Shown here: positions 44,851-55,586 of the stretch, in pieces | How the letters are laid out: every line of letters starts with the position of its first letter | Position numbering within the stretch: the first letter of the stretch is position 1 | Made by a program: the position numbers and the translations under genes | Origin: Collimonas pratensis | GTDB taxonomy: Bacteria; Pseudomonadota; Gammaproteobacteria; Burkholderiales; Burkholderiaceae_D | Assembly (NCBI RefSeq): GCF_001584185.1 | Contig: NZ_CP013234.1 | Span: 1,116,001-1,180,000 of the forward strand | Direction: 5' to 3' | Length of the DNA stretch: 64,000 nucleotides | The notes under the pieces: generated by a model | Database searches by the model: none | What the model saw: the letters and a program-made list of their open reading frames with translations, nothing else | What the model was told of the DNA's origin: nothing

Positions 44851-44944
44851 GCATCACAGAGAATGAAATTGTTGTTCTGGATATTGCGGGGGGGCGTGCA
44901 AGAGTGGTATGTGGCAAGCCTAGCGTCGAAGCTAGTTTGATTGC
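44652..44944 (+). repeat. 293-bp repeat copy B, in toxin 3' end and immunity 5' end
   Basis: It is identical to 20718-21009 except that the G-run is seven long here. It begins inside the toxin at GCAAGATGGG and ends about 33 codons into the immunity gene. This copy is the intact original because the flanking genes read through it in frame. Confidence 0.9.
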
Positions 44945-45173
44945 ATTGGGATTTGTTCCAGAGGGCGATCAAATGGCGCGTCCAATTTCGGATGTTGCAG
45001 ACAGACAGAAAATTGTCAGCGCACTTATTGAGTTAGGGGCTCTCTTTGCAGGCGGCCGAGATTGGAGCCCCGCAGAGCTTGTCGACCTCTACCGCGAACA
45101 GGGAACTATATTGACGGGCTATCGTATGATTACTTGGAAGAGTCCGAGTCAGTATTCGATTATTGATCGTTGA
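44847..45173 (+). CDS. Cognate immunity protein of the CDI-type toxin
   Basis: The start codon overlaps the toxin stop (ATGA), the classical arrangement of toxin and immunity genes. The 108-residue product (MSITENEIVVLDIAGGRARV, SLIALGFVPEGDQMARPISD, LYREQGTILTGYRMITWKSP) has no signal peptide or membrane helix, so it should neutralise the toxin in the cytoplasm by binding it. I do not recognise a family fold; the role is inferred from position and size. A damaged copy of its first 30 codons lies at 20913-21009. Confidence 0.75.
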   Translation: MSITENEIVVLDIAGGRARVVCGKPSVEASLIALGFVPEGDQMARPISDVADRQKIVSALIELGALFAGGRDWSPAELVDLYREQGTILTGYRMITWKSPSQYSIIDR

Positions 45174-45241
45174 TGTGGCGGGCATTTGTGGCAAATTCTA
45201 CGTAGCGAACTACACTATGCCTTCGGCGCAAGAGGCGTGAA

Positions 45242-45715
45242 ATGAGAAGTAAATGCAATGTTGTTCGCGGATTCATCAAGATCATAACTTGCCAAACCTG
45301 CAAGTCAAACGCGCCCCTTTTTGCATTTGATTCGGAGACGGATAACGATACAGTTGGGCTTTGTTCCGCAGCTCTCTGTAATAGCCTAGATGTCGTAATT
45401 GCAGAGACGACACTGGATGAATGGACAAAAATGGAATCCGGGGAATTGTTGCACCTGCCATCTCGACTAAGTAGCATTTCCGGGCTGAAAAATCTGCACG
45501 TACTACATGTTAAACGTATTGAACAGAGTCCGGGACCTGCTGCGGGAATGTCATTTTCTGAATTTAGGAAGCTTTACAAGCCCCCTGTAGTGATTTATTC
45601 GTGCCCCTGCTGCGATGGGGGCGACGCGATTGAGTCCCAAGAATTTTCGGTATCTAAATTTGAAGAGATAGGTGGGCGTGTTGTTGCACTTGGCGACCTT
45701 GTTGTCGGACAGTAA
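45242..45715 (+). CDS. Unknown protein with two CxxC motifs (accessory)
   Basis: A 157-residue protein I do not recognise. CQTC near residue 17 and CPCC at about residue 120 suggest a zinc-binding or knuckle structure; SGLKNLHVLHVKRIEQSPG lies between. No signal or membrane segment. It stands 68 bases after the immunity gene in the same direction, a position often taken by orphan immunity genes from displaced CDI modules, so that is the best guess. Codon use is less GC-biased than the core genes, fitting acquired DNA. Confidence 0.55.
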   Translation: MRSKCNVVRGFIKIITCQTCKSNAPLFAFDSETDNDTVGLCSAALCNSLDVVIAETTLDEWTKMESGELLHLPSRLSSISGLKNLHVLHVKRIEQSPGPAAGMSFSEFRKLYKPPVVIYSCPCCDGGDAIESQEFSVSKFEEIGGRVVALGDLVVGQ

Positions 45716-45750
45716 AACGATGTGTTCAAGATCTGATCGAGTTCGCAAAA

Positions 45751-46023
45751 ATGATAAACGCGCAAGATGTGCAAGTGACCTTGGCAAGAATGGCTGAGCT
45801 TCTGCATCTCGGTGGAATTGACGATTGGGCGCAAGCAATGTACGTGCTAGGTCGTGAACTCAGTAACGACCCGGAAGCAACCGCGGCAAAGATTGTCTCG
45901 ATGTATGGGGGGATGGGGTCATTGAACGACCTTGTCCTCTACAAAGCGGGACAGCCTCTTGAAAAGGAAAACGGTGAGTTGGACATACTGAGGTCCAAGT
46001 TATACGGGCTTTGCCACGTGTAG
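45751..46023 (+). CDS. Small helical protein, DUF6966-like, possible immunity gene
   Basis: A 90-residue protein: LARMAELLHLGGIDDWAQAM, LGRELSNDPEATAAKIVSMY and GGMGSLNDLVLYKAGQPL. The pattern (helical start, DWA, GGMGSLNDLVL) resembles the DUF6966 small proteins found beside polymorphic toxins and insecticidal toxin regions. It lies 35 bases after the CxxC gene and completes a small row of accessory genes after the CDI-type toxin. The immunity role is inference. Confidence 0.6.
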   Translation: MINAQDVQVTLARMAELLHLGGIDDWAQAMYVLGRELSNDPEATAAKIVSMYGGMGSLNDLVLYKAGQPLEKENGELDILRSKLYGLCHV

Positions 46024-46424
46024 GCAGTTGGAGAAAGTACAGCAGTGCGACTCGATCAAGCTACTAGCAACAGCATCTTGTCCATCGAGAAGGGCATGCG
46101 AAAGTGCGTCATTTTTCATCAAACCGTTGCAGCCGATTTTGCCGCGAACCCCGCGCAGCTTGAGGGCTTGGTTTTTTTGTGAACTAGATTAAAAGCAGTG
46201 CATTTAACGGGGCGGGCAGGTGTGGGGGAATTGCGGAGTGTGGGCCGTTGCCAAGGGTATTTTTCGTAGCAAGGCATCGATGTCAGTACGTTAAAAAAAT
46301 CGCGTGTGCGGCCTCAATCGATGCAAGCGCCGCCATAACGGCATGGCGGCAGAGGAGGCTGCGGTGGCCTCCAGCGTCCTCGAAATCTCGTTTCCACAAA
46401 ACCAGTGCACCTACCTTGATATCG
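46024..46424. other. 401-bp stretch without a clear gene
   Basis: A GTG-initiated frame at 46045-46182 could encode about 45 residues (SIEKGMRKCVIFHQTVAADF in the middle), with partial resemblance to immunity-type proteins, but start and family support are lacking. A T-run at 46170-46177 and a GC-rich part (46200-46250) follow. The right part is the downstream region of the convergent secreted-protein gene. Confidence 0.3.
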
Positions 46425-46887
46425 TTACTGTGTCTTTAAAATTATTCCATTTTCTGGCACGTTCCCATTTTCGAAAATGTATTTCACCTTCCTACCTTTC
46501 TCATCTTTCATACGCAGTATGACCTGCGCCCCACTTTGAATCACCTGCGGGCCATCATCACACGTACCAAACGATGGCGATATTTTTACGTCAGATTTAC
46601 TCGCTATAGTGACAAAGAAATTCAATTGGCAAGTTGCGCTGACTCCATCCGCCACAAGTACGACATCTTTGTCATTCAAAACGAATTTGCTCTTAAATGA
46701 CATCCCCAATGAATCTGTTTCTGTGGTCAGTTTTTTTTCGATCTAAAAATAAGCTCACATCCCCCATCGCACCTGTGATTGAGAGCGTTCCTGCCCGCGT
46801 TGTTATCGTCGTTTGATCGTCTGCAACAGCAACTCCAGCTAACAGACTCGCGGAAAGAAAAAGTGAAATGCACAATATGGATTTCAT
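46425..46887 (-). pseudogene. Small secreted protein, frameshifted at a T-run
   Basis: On the minus strand a signal peptide (MKSILCISLFLSASLLAGVA, cleavage VADD) opens a frame that ends at 46693; the next frame (MSFKSKFVLNDKDVVLVADG to 46425) continues in the right order. The junction lies at an eight-T run (46729-46736 on the plus strand), where one base more or less restores a single frame of about 150 residues: DVSLFLDRKK then LTTETDSLGMSFKSKF. It may be a phase-variable site, a real frameshift or a homopolymer sequencing error. The function is unknown; a periplasmic protein is likely. Confidence 0.6.
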
Positions 46888-47004
46888 TTGGCGATCCTGA
46901 AGAATTTAACGATCATAGAAATGCTATTACACTCGGCATTTGAATAATTGGATTAAGGAGGCATTAAAGGGAGCACATTTAGCAAAAACGAAGCTTCCGG
47001 TAAG

Positions 47005-47388
47005 TTACCTAATTTGCTGGATCGCTCTCATGCAGCGCCGAGGATTACCGCCCGCCATGGCCATTGCAGATGCCGTATTTACTAAAGAATCCAAAATTGG
47101 ATTTTTCATTTTCTCCGTCGCGCATCCCTCTGCGACCGCCTGCATTCCCTTTTTCTGGATAGCCACTCTTAGTAATCCTTCGAGTTGCTTTGGATCCAGT
47201 TCATTGTCTTTAGCCGCAGCCGGATTTGTTAGTTCTTGGTAAGCCTGGAAATCTGTCGAACATATTTCAAATGCTCTAGTTAGCTGGGCGCACGCGGGCG
47301 GCATTTGCTCACCATAAGAATACTGAGACAATGCGACGAGCAGAGTCGTGACAACTGCGTGAGTGGTCTTTCGTGAATTCAGCAGCAT
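47005..47388 (-). CDS. Unknown secreted protein with conserved-looking cysteines
   Basis: A 127-residue protein with an N-terminal signal (about 26 residues, ending SYGEQMPP) and four cysteines in the mature part (CAQLTRAFEIC, GCATEKM, RRCMRAI), suggesting two disulfides in the periplasm. PKQLEGLLRVAIQKKGMQAV is a helical segment. A Shine-Dalgarno (AAGGAGAAA) stands just before the ATG. It shares orientation with the other small secreted protein. I do not recognise the family. Confidence 0.65.
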   Translation of the reverse strand: MLLNSRKTTHAVVTTLLVALSQYSYGEQMPPACAQLTRAFEICSTDFQAYQELTNPAAAKDNELDPKQLEGLLRVAIQKKGMQAVAEGCATEKMKNPILDSLVNTASAMAMAGGNPRRCMRAIQQIR

Positions 47389-47483
47389 TTTTTCTCCTTA
47401 GGGAAAACTGGGATTGCAGAGTAAGAATCTTGATCGCCGAAATACCCCGATTCGTACCGATAAAAAAATGAGGAAGATTGCCC

Positions 47484-47762
47484 GTGGCAACATTGGCATC
47501 ATACCGAGAAAATCGCGGTATGCCAATTGCATCTCCTCATTCGAAAGATAAAGCCTTAACAGCGTTTGGCGCTGGTATCCGACGTGCTAGGAAAGAACGT
47601 GAGGTGTCTCAAGAGGAGTTGGCGCTGAAGTGCGGGATTGATCGCTCTTACATGGGATCAATTGAGCGTGGTGAGCAAAACACAGGATTACTGCATATTG
47701 CTCGTATCGCCAAAGCTCTCGATATGAAAATTTCGGAACTTATGATTGTTTCTAAGCTTTAG
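47484..47762 (+). CDS. XRE-family helix-turn-helix regulator
   Basis: The HTH is clear: FGAGIRRARKEREVSQEELA, LKCGIDRSYMGSIERGEQNT, then LLHIARIAKALDMKISELM, a classic Cro/CI SinR-type domain with the SQEELA and DRSYMGSIERG helices. AGGAAG stands 8 bases before a GTG at 47484, giving a 92-residue product; the ATG at 47520 is an alternative. The domain itself is at residues 30-85. It is divergent from the secreted-protein gene to the left and may act on that promoter, or on plasmid/island genes lost from the region. Confidence 0.85.
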   Translation: MATLASYRENRGMPIASPHSKDKALTAFGAGIRRARKEREVSQEELALKCGIDRSYMGSIERGEQNTGLLHIARIAKALDMKISELMIVSKL

Positions 47763-47767
47763 GAAGA

Positions 47768-48181
47768 TCAATACTCTTCCGGCAGCAAAAGTGTAGTGAC
47801 GCTGCGATCATGCTCCGTGATTATCCAAAGTCGATTGCGGCGTGCTCCTAATCTGTACTCGGACAATATTCGATTGCCATCGCTAACTGCTCGAGCGTTT
47901 TCTTCTGCATCTTCTGCACAGACGACACCCCAATCGCCGCATTGGTGCCGCCTGACATAGACGCTACCGTTGATCCCGAGGCGGTCCAATAAATCCACGG
48001 CACCGCGGGTAGCGACAACCTCTCCAAGTGCAAACAATGGCTCTCCGATCTGTGTGGGTACAAACACAATGAAGGCGGCAAATAACTCCAGCTCTTCCTG
48101 TGTTATTGGCGCTTCAGCCTCAGTGCCTTCTTCAGCCGTGTTAGCGTGAATTTCCTGTTTGTTGTAATTATCGTGATTCAT
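47768..48181 (-). CDS. Conserved accessory protein, phage/island type
   Basis: From ATG 48181 (MNHDNYNKQEIHANTAEEGT) a 137-residue protein with a charged N-terminal half and a conserved-looking C-terminal half (GDWGVVCAEDAEENARAVSD, SEYRLGARRNRLWIITEHDR, SVTTLLLPEEY). The 'GDWG..C.ED...N' and 'WIITE.DR..TT.LLP.EY' patterns recur in small proteins of plasmids and integrative elements near toxin and restriction genes. No enzyme signature. It converges with the XRE gene (5-base gap). Confidence 0.7.
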   Translation of the reverse strand: MNHDNYNKQEIHANTAEEGTEAEAPITQEELELFAAFIVFVPTQIGEPLFALGEVVATRGAVDLLDRLGINGSVYVRRHQCGDWGVVCAEDAEENARAVSDGNRILSEYRLGARRNRLWIITEHDRSVTTLLLPEEY

Positions 48182-48272
48182 ACGAACTCCTTCATATCGT
48201 AGGGACGAACGAATACCTCCGTTCAATCGGATGTCGAAATGCAAATGCATTCGCTCGTTGAGTGGTTAAAGT

Positions 48273-48545
48273 TTGAAGCGGGGGAGAAACTGGACTACAG
48301 AAGCTCGACTGAATTTTTGGGCAAAAGTAAAACCCAATTCAGGTATATCAATAACTAGAATCAAGCTGACACACGCATTAGTTGATGGCGCAAAAATCGA
48401 CGCAACTTTAGCTGCGCTCTTTGATCGCTGTTATATGGTGAAAATTATGAAGGGGGTGATGCGATTGATCGTTGCAAGTACGCTTGATACTCGGGAGAAA
48501 ATCGATGTTGTGATACTTCTCTACACGTGCGAAACCGACGGCTAA
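48273..48545 (+). CDS. Weak 90-codon frame, possibly coding
   Basis: A frame beginning with TTG encodes ARLNFWAKVKPNSGISITRI and IMKGVMRLIVASTLDTREKI. It has no Shine-Dalgarno, no family resemblance and ordinary codon use for the AT-richer island DNA. It is listed because the 480-base gap before the tRNA otherwise has nothing but a hairpin. Confidence 0.2.
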   Translation: MKRGRNWTTEARLNFWAKVKPNSGISITRIKLTHALVDGAKIDATLAALFDRCYMVKIMKGVMRLIVASTLDTREKIDVVILLYTCETDG

Positions 48546-48691
48546 GGCCTCCAAACATTGAATATATTGTACGTCCCCGTGCTGAACACGACCATCAACA
48601 AACTCTCGAAATGGAAAAATGACACTATTGCAACAACTTGGGTGTTTTAATCCATGTGTCACGCTATGTGTCACAAAAAAATATATAAAAT

Positions 48692-48725
48692 AAAAGGGTT
48701 ACATGCAAAAGCATGTAACCCTTTG
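48692..48725 (-). terminator. Terminator of the tRNA gene (long perfect hairpin)
   Basis: GGGTTACATGC at 48696-48706 is exactly complementary to GCATGTAACCC at 48711-48721 with an AAAA loop, then an A/T-rich run on both sides. On the minus strand it follows the tRNA 3' end by 12 bases and is followed by T-rich sequence, so it terminates the tRNA transcript. Confidence 0.85.
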
Positions 48726-48732
48726 TTTTATA

Positions 48733-48811
<79 letters not shown>

Positions 48812-48973
48812 AATTCCTCAGGGCGCTGTCATGTTGTACTTATGGTGTCCGCATAATGAAGCAAACACGACAGCATCGCAAAATCAATTCCGTATTATAG
48901 AAAAATACCTGAGCGAAGGGTAGCCGAATTACAGTGAATCATCCAGAAATTAGCGGCGGATTCACTGCAAGCC

Positions 48974-51478
<2,505 letters not shown>

Positions 51479-51692
51479 TCTGGTTACACTGATTTGCGCT
51501 ATGGGTGCCGCTGCCTGTACTCTGTCCGTTATCGAGAAGCTTAAATCGTTGACAGAATCCTCTGCACACCGGTTCTTACTGCTTTCCTCACTACCTTCCT
51601 ATCCATCTAAATCAATCTGGTGCTACTATCAATCGAACGCCAAAATCGCGCTCAACTTGGCAAGCTCTAAGGCTTTGAATCTAAAGCCTTTA

Positions 51693-51698
51693 ATTATA
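51693..51698 (-). promoter_or_regulatory. Extended -10 promoter upstream of rpoD
   Basis: On the minus strand the gap between dnaG and rpoD contains TATGC-TATAAT, an extended -10 at 51693-51698 (complement). Next to it downstream is a hairpin AAGGCTTT/AAAGCCTT (51669-51690) in the 5' leader, and upstream an inverted repeat GGAGG/CCTCC (51705-51720). No good -35 is needed for an extended -10. I infer it serves rpoD. Confidence 0.5.
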
Positions 51699-51791
51699 GC
51701 ATATGGAGGTGCCATCCTCCAATGCAAGCGGCCTTGCGACGCCGCCGGATTTTCGCTTTTTGGCGCGATGTACTTGTATTTTAAGCACTTT

Positions 51792-53588
51792 CTAGCGCAA
51801 ATTCATTTCAGTTTCAGCTTCGCGGCGCAACTGTTCTTGCTTTTGCATCAATTCCCGGTAGCGATTGCGGGCTTCCTCCGTGCCCAGTCCGGTCGCCGCC
51901 AGCTGATCAAGTTCATCCTTCAATATCTTCATTTTAGTCTGGCGAATCGCGCCCGCCAGTTCTAATCGCGCTGCTTCCGTTTCAGATTCCGATTCAGCCG
52001 CGATTTCCGCGATCAGCGACTCAAAATCTTCGCCGCCTTCCCGTAAGTGTTCTGCCAATGTTGCAAAATTGGCCTGATCGCCCATTTCATGGCTGGCGGT
52101 GATCAGGCGCGCCAGCATTTCTGCCCGGTCGGGGGCGAAATTGGCGACCGCGTCCAGGGCGGCATCGTCTAGTTCCGAGGCAAAAGCCGGATGCGCCACT
52201 AGCAGGCGGATAATCTGCCGTTCCAGTCCGACCGGCGCCTGGCGGTTGCTGCGCGGCGGTGCGCGTCGCGCGGCGGCGATCGGCTTGCTCAGTTCAAACA
52301 AGGCCTCGATTTCGCTGGGCGTCGATTGTGTCAGCTGGGCCAGGCCGCGCACGATTTGCAGTCGCAGCGAGGAGGGCGGCATCAGCTGTAGCAGCGGCTT
52401 GGCGTCGTATTGCGCGCGCGCGCGCCCTTCGGACGTGCTCAAATCGGCTTCGCCGGTGACTTCATTCAGTAAAAACTGCGACAGCGGCATGGCGTCATGG
52501 ATCTGGCGCTCAAATGCTTCCGCTCCCATTTCCCGCACAAAACTGTCGGGATCGTGTTCCTGCGGCAAGAACAGGAACTTGATGATCTTGTTGTCGGTGG
52601 CGTGCGGCAGGCAGGCATCCAGCGCCCGCCGCGCGGCTTTGCGGCCGGCGCGATCGCCGTCGAAACTGAACACCACGTGATCGGTTTGGCGCAACAGCTT
52701 ATGCACATGGGTCGGTGTGCAGGCGGTTCCCAAGGTGGCGACTGCCTGCGGGAATCCCAGCTGCGCCAGCGCTACTACATCCATATAACCTTCGGTCACC
52801 AGCACGTAGCCGGCGTCGCGGATTGCCTGGCGCGCTTCGAACAGGCCGTACAGTTCGCTACCCTTTTGAAATAAGGGTGTTTCCGGCGAATTCAAGTACT
52901 TCGGTTCGCCGCTGTCCAGTACGCGGCCGCCAAATCCGATGACTTGTCCCTTGGTATTGCGGATGGGGAACATGATGCGGTCGCGGAAGCGGTCGTAGCG
53001 CTTGCGGTTGTTGCCCTCTTCATCGGTGCGGTCTATGACCAGGCCGGCTTCGACCAGCGCCGTGACTTCGTAGTCGGGAAAAACATGGCGCAAGCTATCC
53101 CAGTTGTCGGGGGAGTAGCCGAGGCCGAATTTGGCCGCTACTTCACCGGTCAGGCCGCGCCGCTTCAGGTAATCGACGGCATTCGGCGCAGTGCGCAGCT
53201 GCTGCCGGTAGAAATCGCAGGCGGCGCTCATGGCATCCGACAGGGCCAGGCTTTTTGCCTGGTATTCCGCCCGTTGCGCAGGCGGAATCTTGTCGTCGTT
53301 GTCCGGAACCGTCATGCCGACGCCCTGCGCCAGGTCTTTCACGGCTTCGACAAAGCCGAGGCCGGAGTACTCGATCAGAAAGCCGATCGCCGTGCCATGG
53401 GCGCCGCAGCCGAAGCAGTGATAGAACTGCTTGGTCGGGCTGACCGTAAAGCTGGGCGATTTCTCGTTATGGAAAGGGCACAGGCCCATCAGGTTGGCGC
53501 CGCCTTTTTTCAGCTGCACGTACTTGCCCACCACGTCGACGATATCGACGCGGTTGAGCAGGTCCTGGATAAACGATTGCGGGATCAC
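51792..53588 (-). CDS. dnaG: DNA primase
   Basis: A 598-residue primase with an N-terminal zinc-binding domain (CPFHNEKSPSFTVSP and CFGCGAHG at about 37-65, CHCC-type), the catalytic core with a TOPRIM domain (LVTEGYMDVVALAQLGFPQ and FSFDGDRAGRKAARRALDA with metal-binding acidic residues near 265 and 310), and a C-terminal helicase-binding domain (about 440-590). DnaG makes the RNA primers for replication and interacts with DnaB. It stands in the conserved rpsU-yqeY-dnaG-rpoD order, with yqeY ending 36 bases upstream. Confidence 0.97.
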   Translation of the reverse strand: MIPQSFIQDLLNRVDIVDVVGKYVQLKKGGANLMGLCPFHNEKSPSFTVSPTKQFYHCFGCGAHGTAIGFLIEYSGLGFVEAVKDLAQGVGMTVPDNDDKIPPAQRAEYQAKSLALSDAMSAACDFYRQQLRTAPNAVDYLKRRGLTGEVAAKFGLGYSPDNWDSLRHVFPDYEVTALVEAGLVIDRTDEEGNNRKRYDRFRDRIMFPIRNTKGQVIGFGGRVLDSGEPKYLNSPETPLFQKGSELYGLFEARQAIRDAGYVLVTEGYMDVVALAQLGFPQAVATLGTACTPTHVHKLLRQTDHVVFSFDGDRAGRKAARRALDACLPHATDNKIIKFLFLPQEHDPDSFVREMGAEAFERQIHDAMPLSQFLLNEVTGEADLSTSEGRARAQYDAKPLLQLMPPSSLRLQIVRGLAQLTQSTPSEIEALFELSKPIAAARRAPPRSNRQAPVGLERQIIRLLVAHPAFASELDDAALDAVANFAPDRAEMLARLITASHEMGDQANFATLAEHLREGGEDFESLIAEIAAESESETEAARLELAGAIRQTKMKILKDELDQLAATGLGTEEARNRYRELMQKQEQLRREAETEMNLR

Positions 53589-53624
53589 GTGGACTTGAGG
53601 GCGGGCAGCACTGTGGTGTGAATG

Positions 53625-54074
53625 TCAGACCTTGCTGAGGGCGGCTTTTATCAATGCCGAAACCGCTCCCATGTCGGCACGGCCGGCAAGCTTTGGCTTG
53701 ACGATGGCCATGACCTTGCCCATGTCCTGCGGGCCGGCTGCGCCGCTGGCGCTGATGGCGGCAGCGACTTCCGCCTGGATTTCCGCATCGGACAGGCCAG
53801 CAGGCATGTAGTGGGAAAGAATCGCCAATTCGGCTTTTTCGATATCGGCCAGGTCCTGACGGCCGCCGGCTTCAAACTGGCTGATCGAGTCCTTGCGCTG
53901 CTTGATCATTTTTTCGATGATCGCCAGCACATGGCTGTCGCCTAGCTCAATACGTTCGTCGACTTCTTTTTGCTTGATGGCTGCGGTGATCAGGCGGATG
54001 GCGCCCAGCTTTGCAGTTTCCTTGGCGCGCATCGCGGCCTTCATGTCTTCGGTAATCTGTTCTTTCAAGCCCAT
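53625..54074 (-). CDS. yqeY: GatB/YqeY domain-containing protein
   Basis: The 149-residue protein (start MGLKEQITEDMKAAMRAKET; an ATG 12 bases upstream is also possible) has the YqeY helix bundle: AAIKQKEVDERIELGDSHVL, MIKQRKDSISQFEAGGRQDL and ILSHYMPAGLSDAEIQAEVA. The domain also forms the tail of GatB and may bind tRNA, but the role of the stand-alone protein is unclear. It is a normal member of the macromolecular synthesis block between rpsU and dnaG. Confidence 0.93.
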   Translation of the reverse strand: MGLKEQITEDMKAAMRAKETAKLGAIRLITAAIKQKEVDERIELGDSHVLAIIEKMIKQRKDSISQFEAGGRQDLADIEKAELAILSHYMPAGLSDAEIQAEVAAAISASGAAGPQDMGKVMAIVKPKLAGRADMGAVSALIKAALSKV

Positions 54075-54189
54075 GCAGTTCTCCATTCGGTGGTGTTTTC
54101 CATTGTAGACGGGAAAAACAAAATTGCTGGATTGTGGTGCCGGTTGTGCGGCGCAGTGCTGATTTCATCGCTGCTGTTTCGCGACCTGG

Positions 54190-54231
54190 AAAACGGCAAA
54201 ACCCGCTGCGGAGCAACACCGGAGCGGGTTT
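54190..54231 (-). terminator. Terminator after rpsU
   Basis: On the minus strand AAACCCGCT (complement of 54223-54231) pairs with AGCGGGTTT (complement of 54199-54207) around a 15-base loop, then TGCCGTTTT. It lies about 50 bases after the rpsU stop and sets a partial end before yqeY, as in other macromolecular-synthesis operons. Confidence 0.75.
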
Positions 54232-54283
54232 GTAACGCAATTCAATCAGCCGCACTGAGTGCGGTGAAGAATCAGTTCAAATA

Positions 54284-54496
54284 TTAGTACAGTTTCTTCG
54301 GCAATTGCTGGCTGCGAATGCGCTTGTAATGACGTTTCACAGCAGCTGCCAGCTTGCGCTTGCGCTCAGCTGTTGGCTTTTCGTAAAATTCACGTGCACG
54401 CAACTCAGTCAGCAGACCTGTTTTTTCAATAGTGCGCTTGAAGCGACGCATCGCAACTTCGAAGGGCTCGTTTTCTTTAAGACGAATTGTGGTCAT
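54284..54496 (-). CDS. rpsU: 30S ribosomal protein S21
   Basis: The 70-residue basic protein [60 protein letters not shown] is S21 along its whole length. It binds near the 16S 3' end and aids initiation. A -10-like TATAAT stands about 35 bases upstream of the ATG (complement of 54533-54538) and a terminator follows. Confidence 0.98.
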   Translation of the reverse strand: MTTIRLKENEPFEVAMRRFKRTIEKTGLLTELRAREFYEKPTAERKRKLAAAVKRHYKRIRSQQLPKKLY

Positions 54497-54532
54497 GTAA
54501 ATTCAAACCAAGTTTGTGTAGGGAAGAGCGAG

Positions 54533-54538
54533 ATTATA
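54533..54538 (-). promoter_or_regulatory. -10 element of the rpsU promoter
   Basis: On the minus strand TATAAT is placed about 37 bases before the rpsU start codon, at the correct distance for a short leader. The -35 region is poor in consensus, so confidence is moderate. Confidence 0.5.
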
Positions 54539-54614
54539 GCTGGGAAAATGAATAAATGGAAGTCTTATCCCAGCCTGCCTGCAGATTGCCGTTTATTTGC
54601 AACAGCCGCCTTGA

Positions 54615-55493
54615 TTAGCCTGCTGTCTTGGGGCGATTGCGATCAAGGAACATGGCCAGAATGGTGCCGATCAAGGCGCCAAGGATCAAGCCAATGGCGA
54701 GAAACAGCGATAATTTTGGCGATGCCGGGCGCTCCGGGACGTAAATCGCGTCGACTATTGCCGTGGGGAAAGTATTGGTTTTTGTATGCAAATCAATCAA
54801 TGCTGCGCGCTCTATGGTCAGGCCACGGATTAAATCATCCTGCTTGGAAATAAGATTGATGGCGATGACGCTTGGTTCGAATTTTCCTCCGCTTGGCGAC
54901 GCGGATGCATTCTTGAGATTTGCTTCCAGGCGGACCTTTTCGCTTGCAGCCTCACTCATCTGAAGAGCGTTGGTTGCAATTCTGTCGTCGAGATTTTTAA
55001 TAAGCGGTGCCAAGCGGGCGTCGTGGGCCTTGATTAAAGCGAGTATGGCCGCGTTCAGGTAAGTTTTTGCATCTTCCTGGGAGAAGGCGGTGACGCTGAC
55101 GTCGATGAAGCTGGTATTTTTCCCAGGGGTTGCTTTAAGGCTTTTGCGCAGGAGACGGGTACGGTCATCTTTAAATTCACTCAGCGGCAAACCCACCGAG
55201 ACCAGTGCCTGGTCCTGTAGTTGGCGCTGATTGAAACGCTCAGCTGCCTGGGCTGTCGGTTCGATTAAAGTCGTAGGGGTGACTGGTAGCTGCCCAATCT
55301 GCAAGGCCGCCGTGGCTTTCCATTCTGCAGGGGTCATGCGCCAAGCACCTCCTGCCGCAGCGATGGCGACGACGACGCACGCCAGTAGAAGGACCCAGCG
55401 GCGTTTGATGCTGCTCCCGATTGCGCCGAGATCAATGAGTTCTGCGTCTTCGATTCGGCTGGAATTATTATTGTTTGGAAAGTTATTTGCCAT
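54615..55493 (-). CDS. Wzz-like chain-length determinant protein
   Basis: The 292-residue protein has the polysaccharide co-polymerase layout: short cytoplasmic start (EDAELIDLGAIGSSIKRRW), membrane helix at about 33-50 (VLLLACVVVAIAAAGGAW), a periplasmic coiled-coil region with SVTAFSQEDAKTYLNAA, and a C-terminal helix (KLSLFLAIGLILGALIGTIL) before a basic tail. Such proteins regulate the chain length of surface polysaccharides. It is the intact relative of the broken gene at 3906-4770. It is read toward rpsU, 118 bases before it, and no polymerase or glycosyltransferase genes are adjacent. Confidence 0.85.
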   Translation of the reverse strand: MANNFPNNNNSSRIEDAELIDLGAIGSSIKRRWVLLLACVVVAIAAAGGAWRMTPAEWKATAALQIGQLPVTPTTLIEPTAQAAERFNQRQLQDQALVSVGLPLSEFKDDRTRLLRKSLKATPGKNTSFIDVSVTAFSQEDAKTYLNAAILALIKAHDARLAPLIKNLDDRIATNALQMSEAASEKVRLEANLKNASASPSGGKFEPSVIAINLISKQDDLIRGLTIERAALIDLHTKTNTFPTAIVDAIYVPERPASPKLSLFLAIGLILGALIGTILAMFLDRNRPKTAG

Positions 55494-55586
55494 GGATAGA
55501 TTATCTAATCAGTTTGGTTAATTTTATTATCATTTATTAAATATTATTTTACAGCAACAAAAGTCCGGTGGGCGGCGACGCTGAAT

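Noticed and set aside
48273..48545. 90-codon frame as a firm gene
   Set aside because: TTG start, no ribosome site and no family resemblance; kept only as a low-confidence entry.
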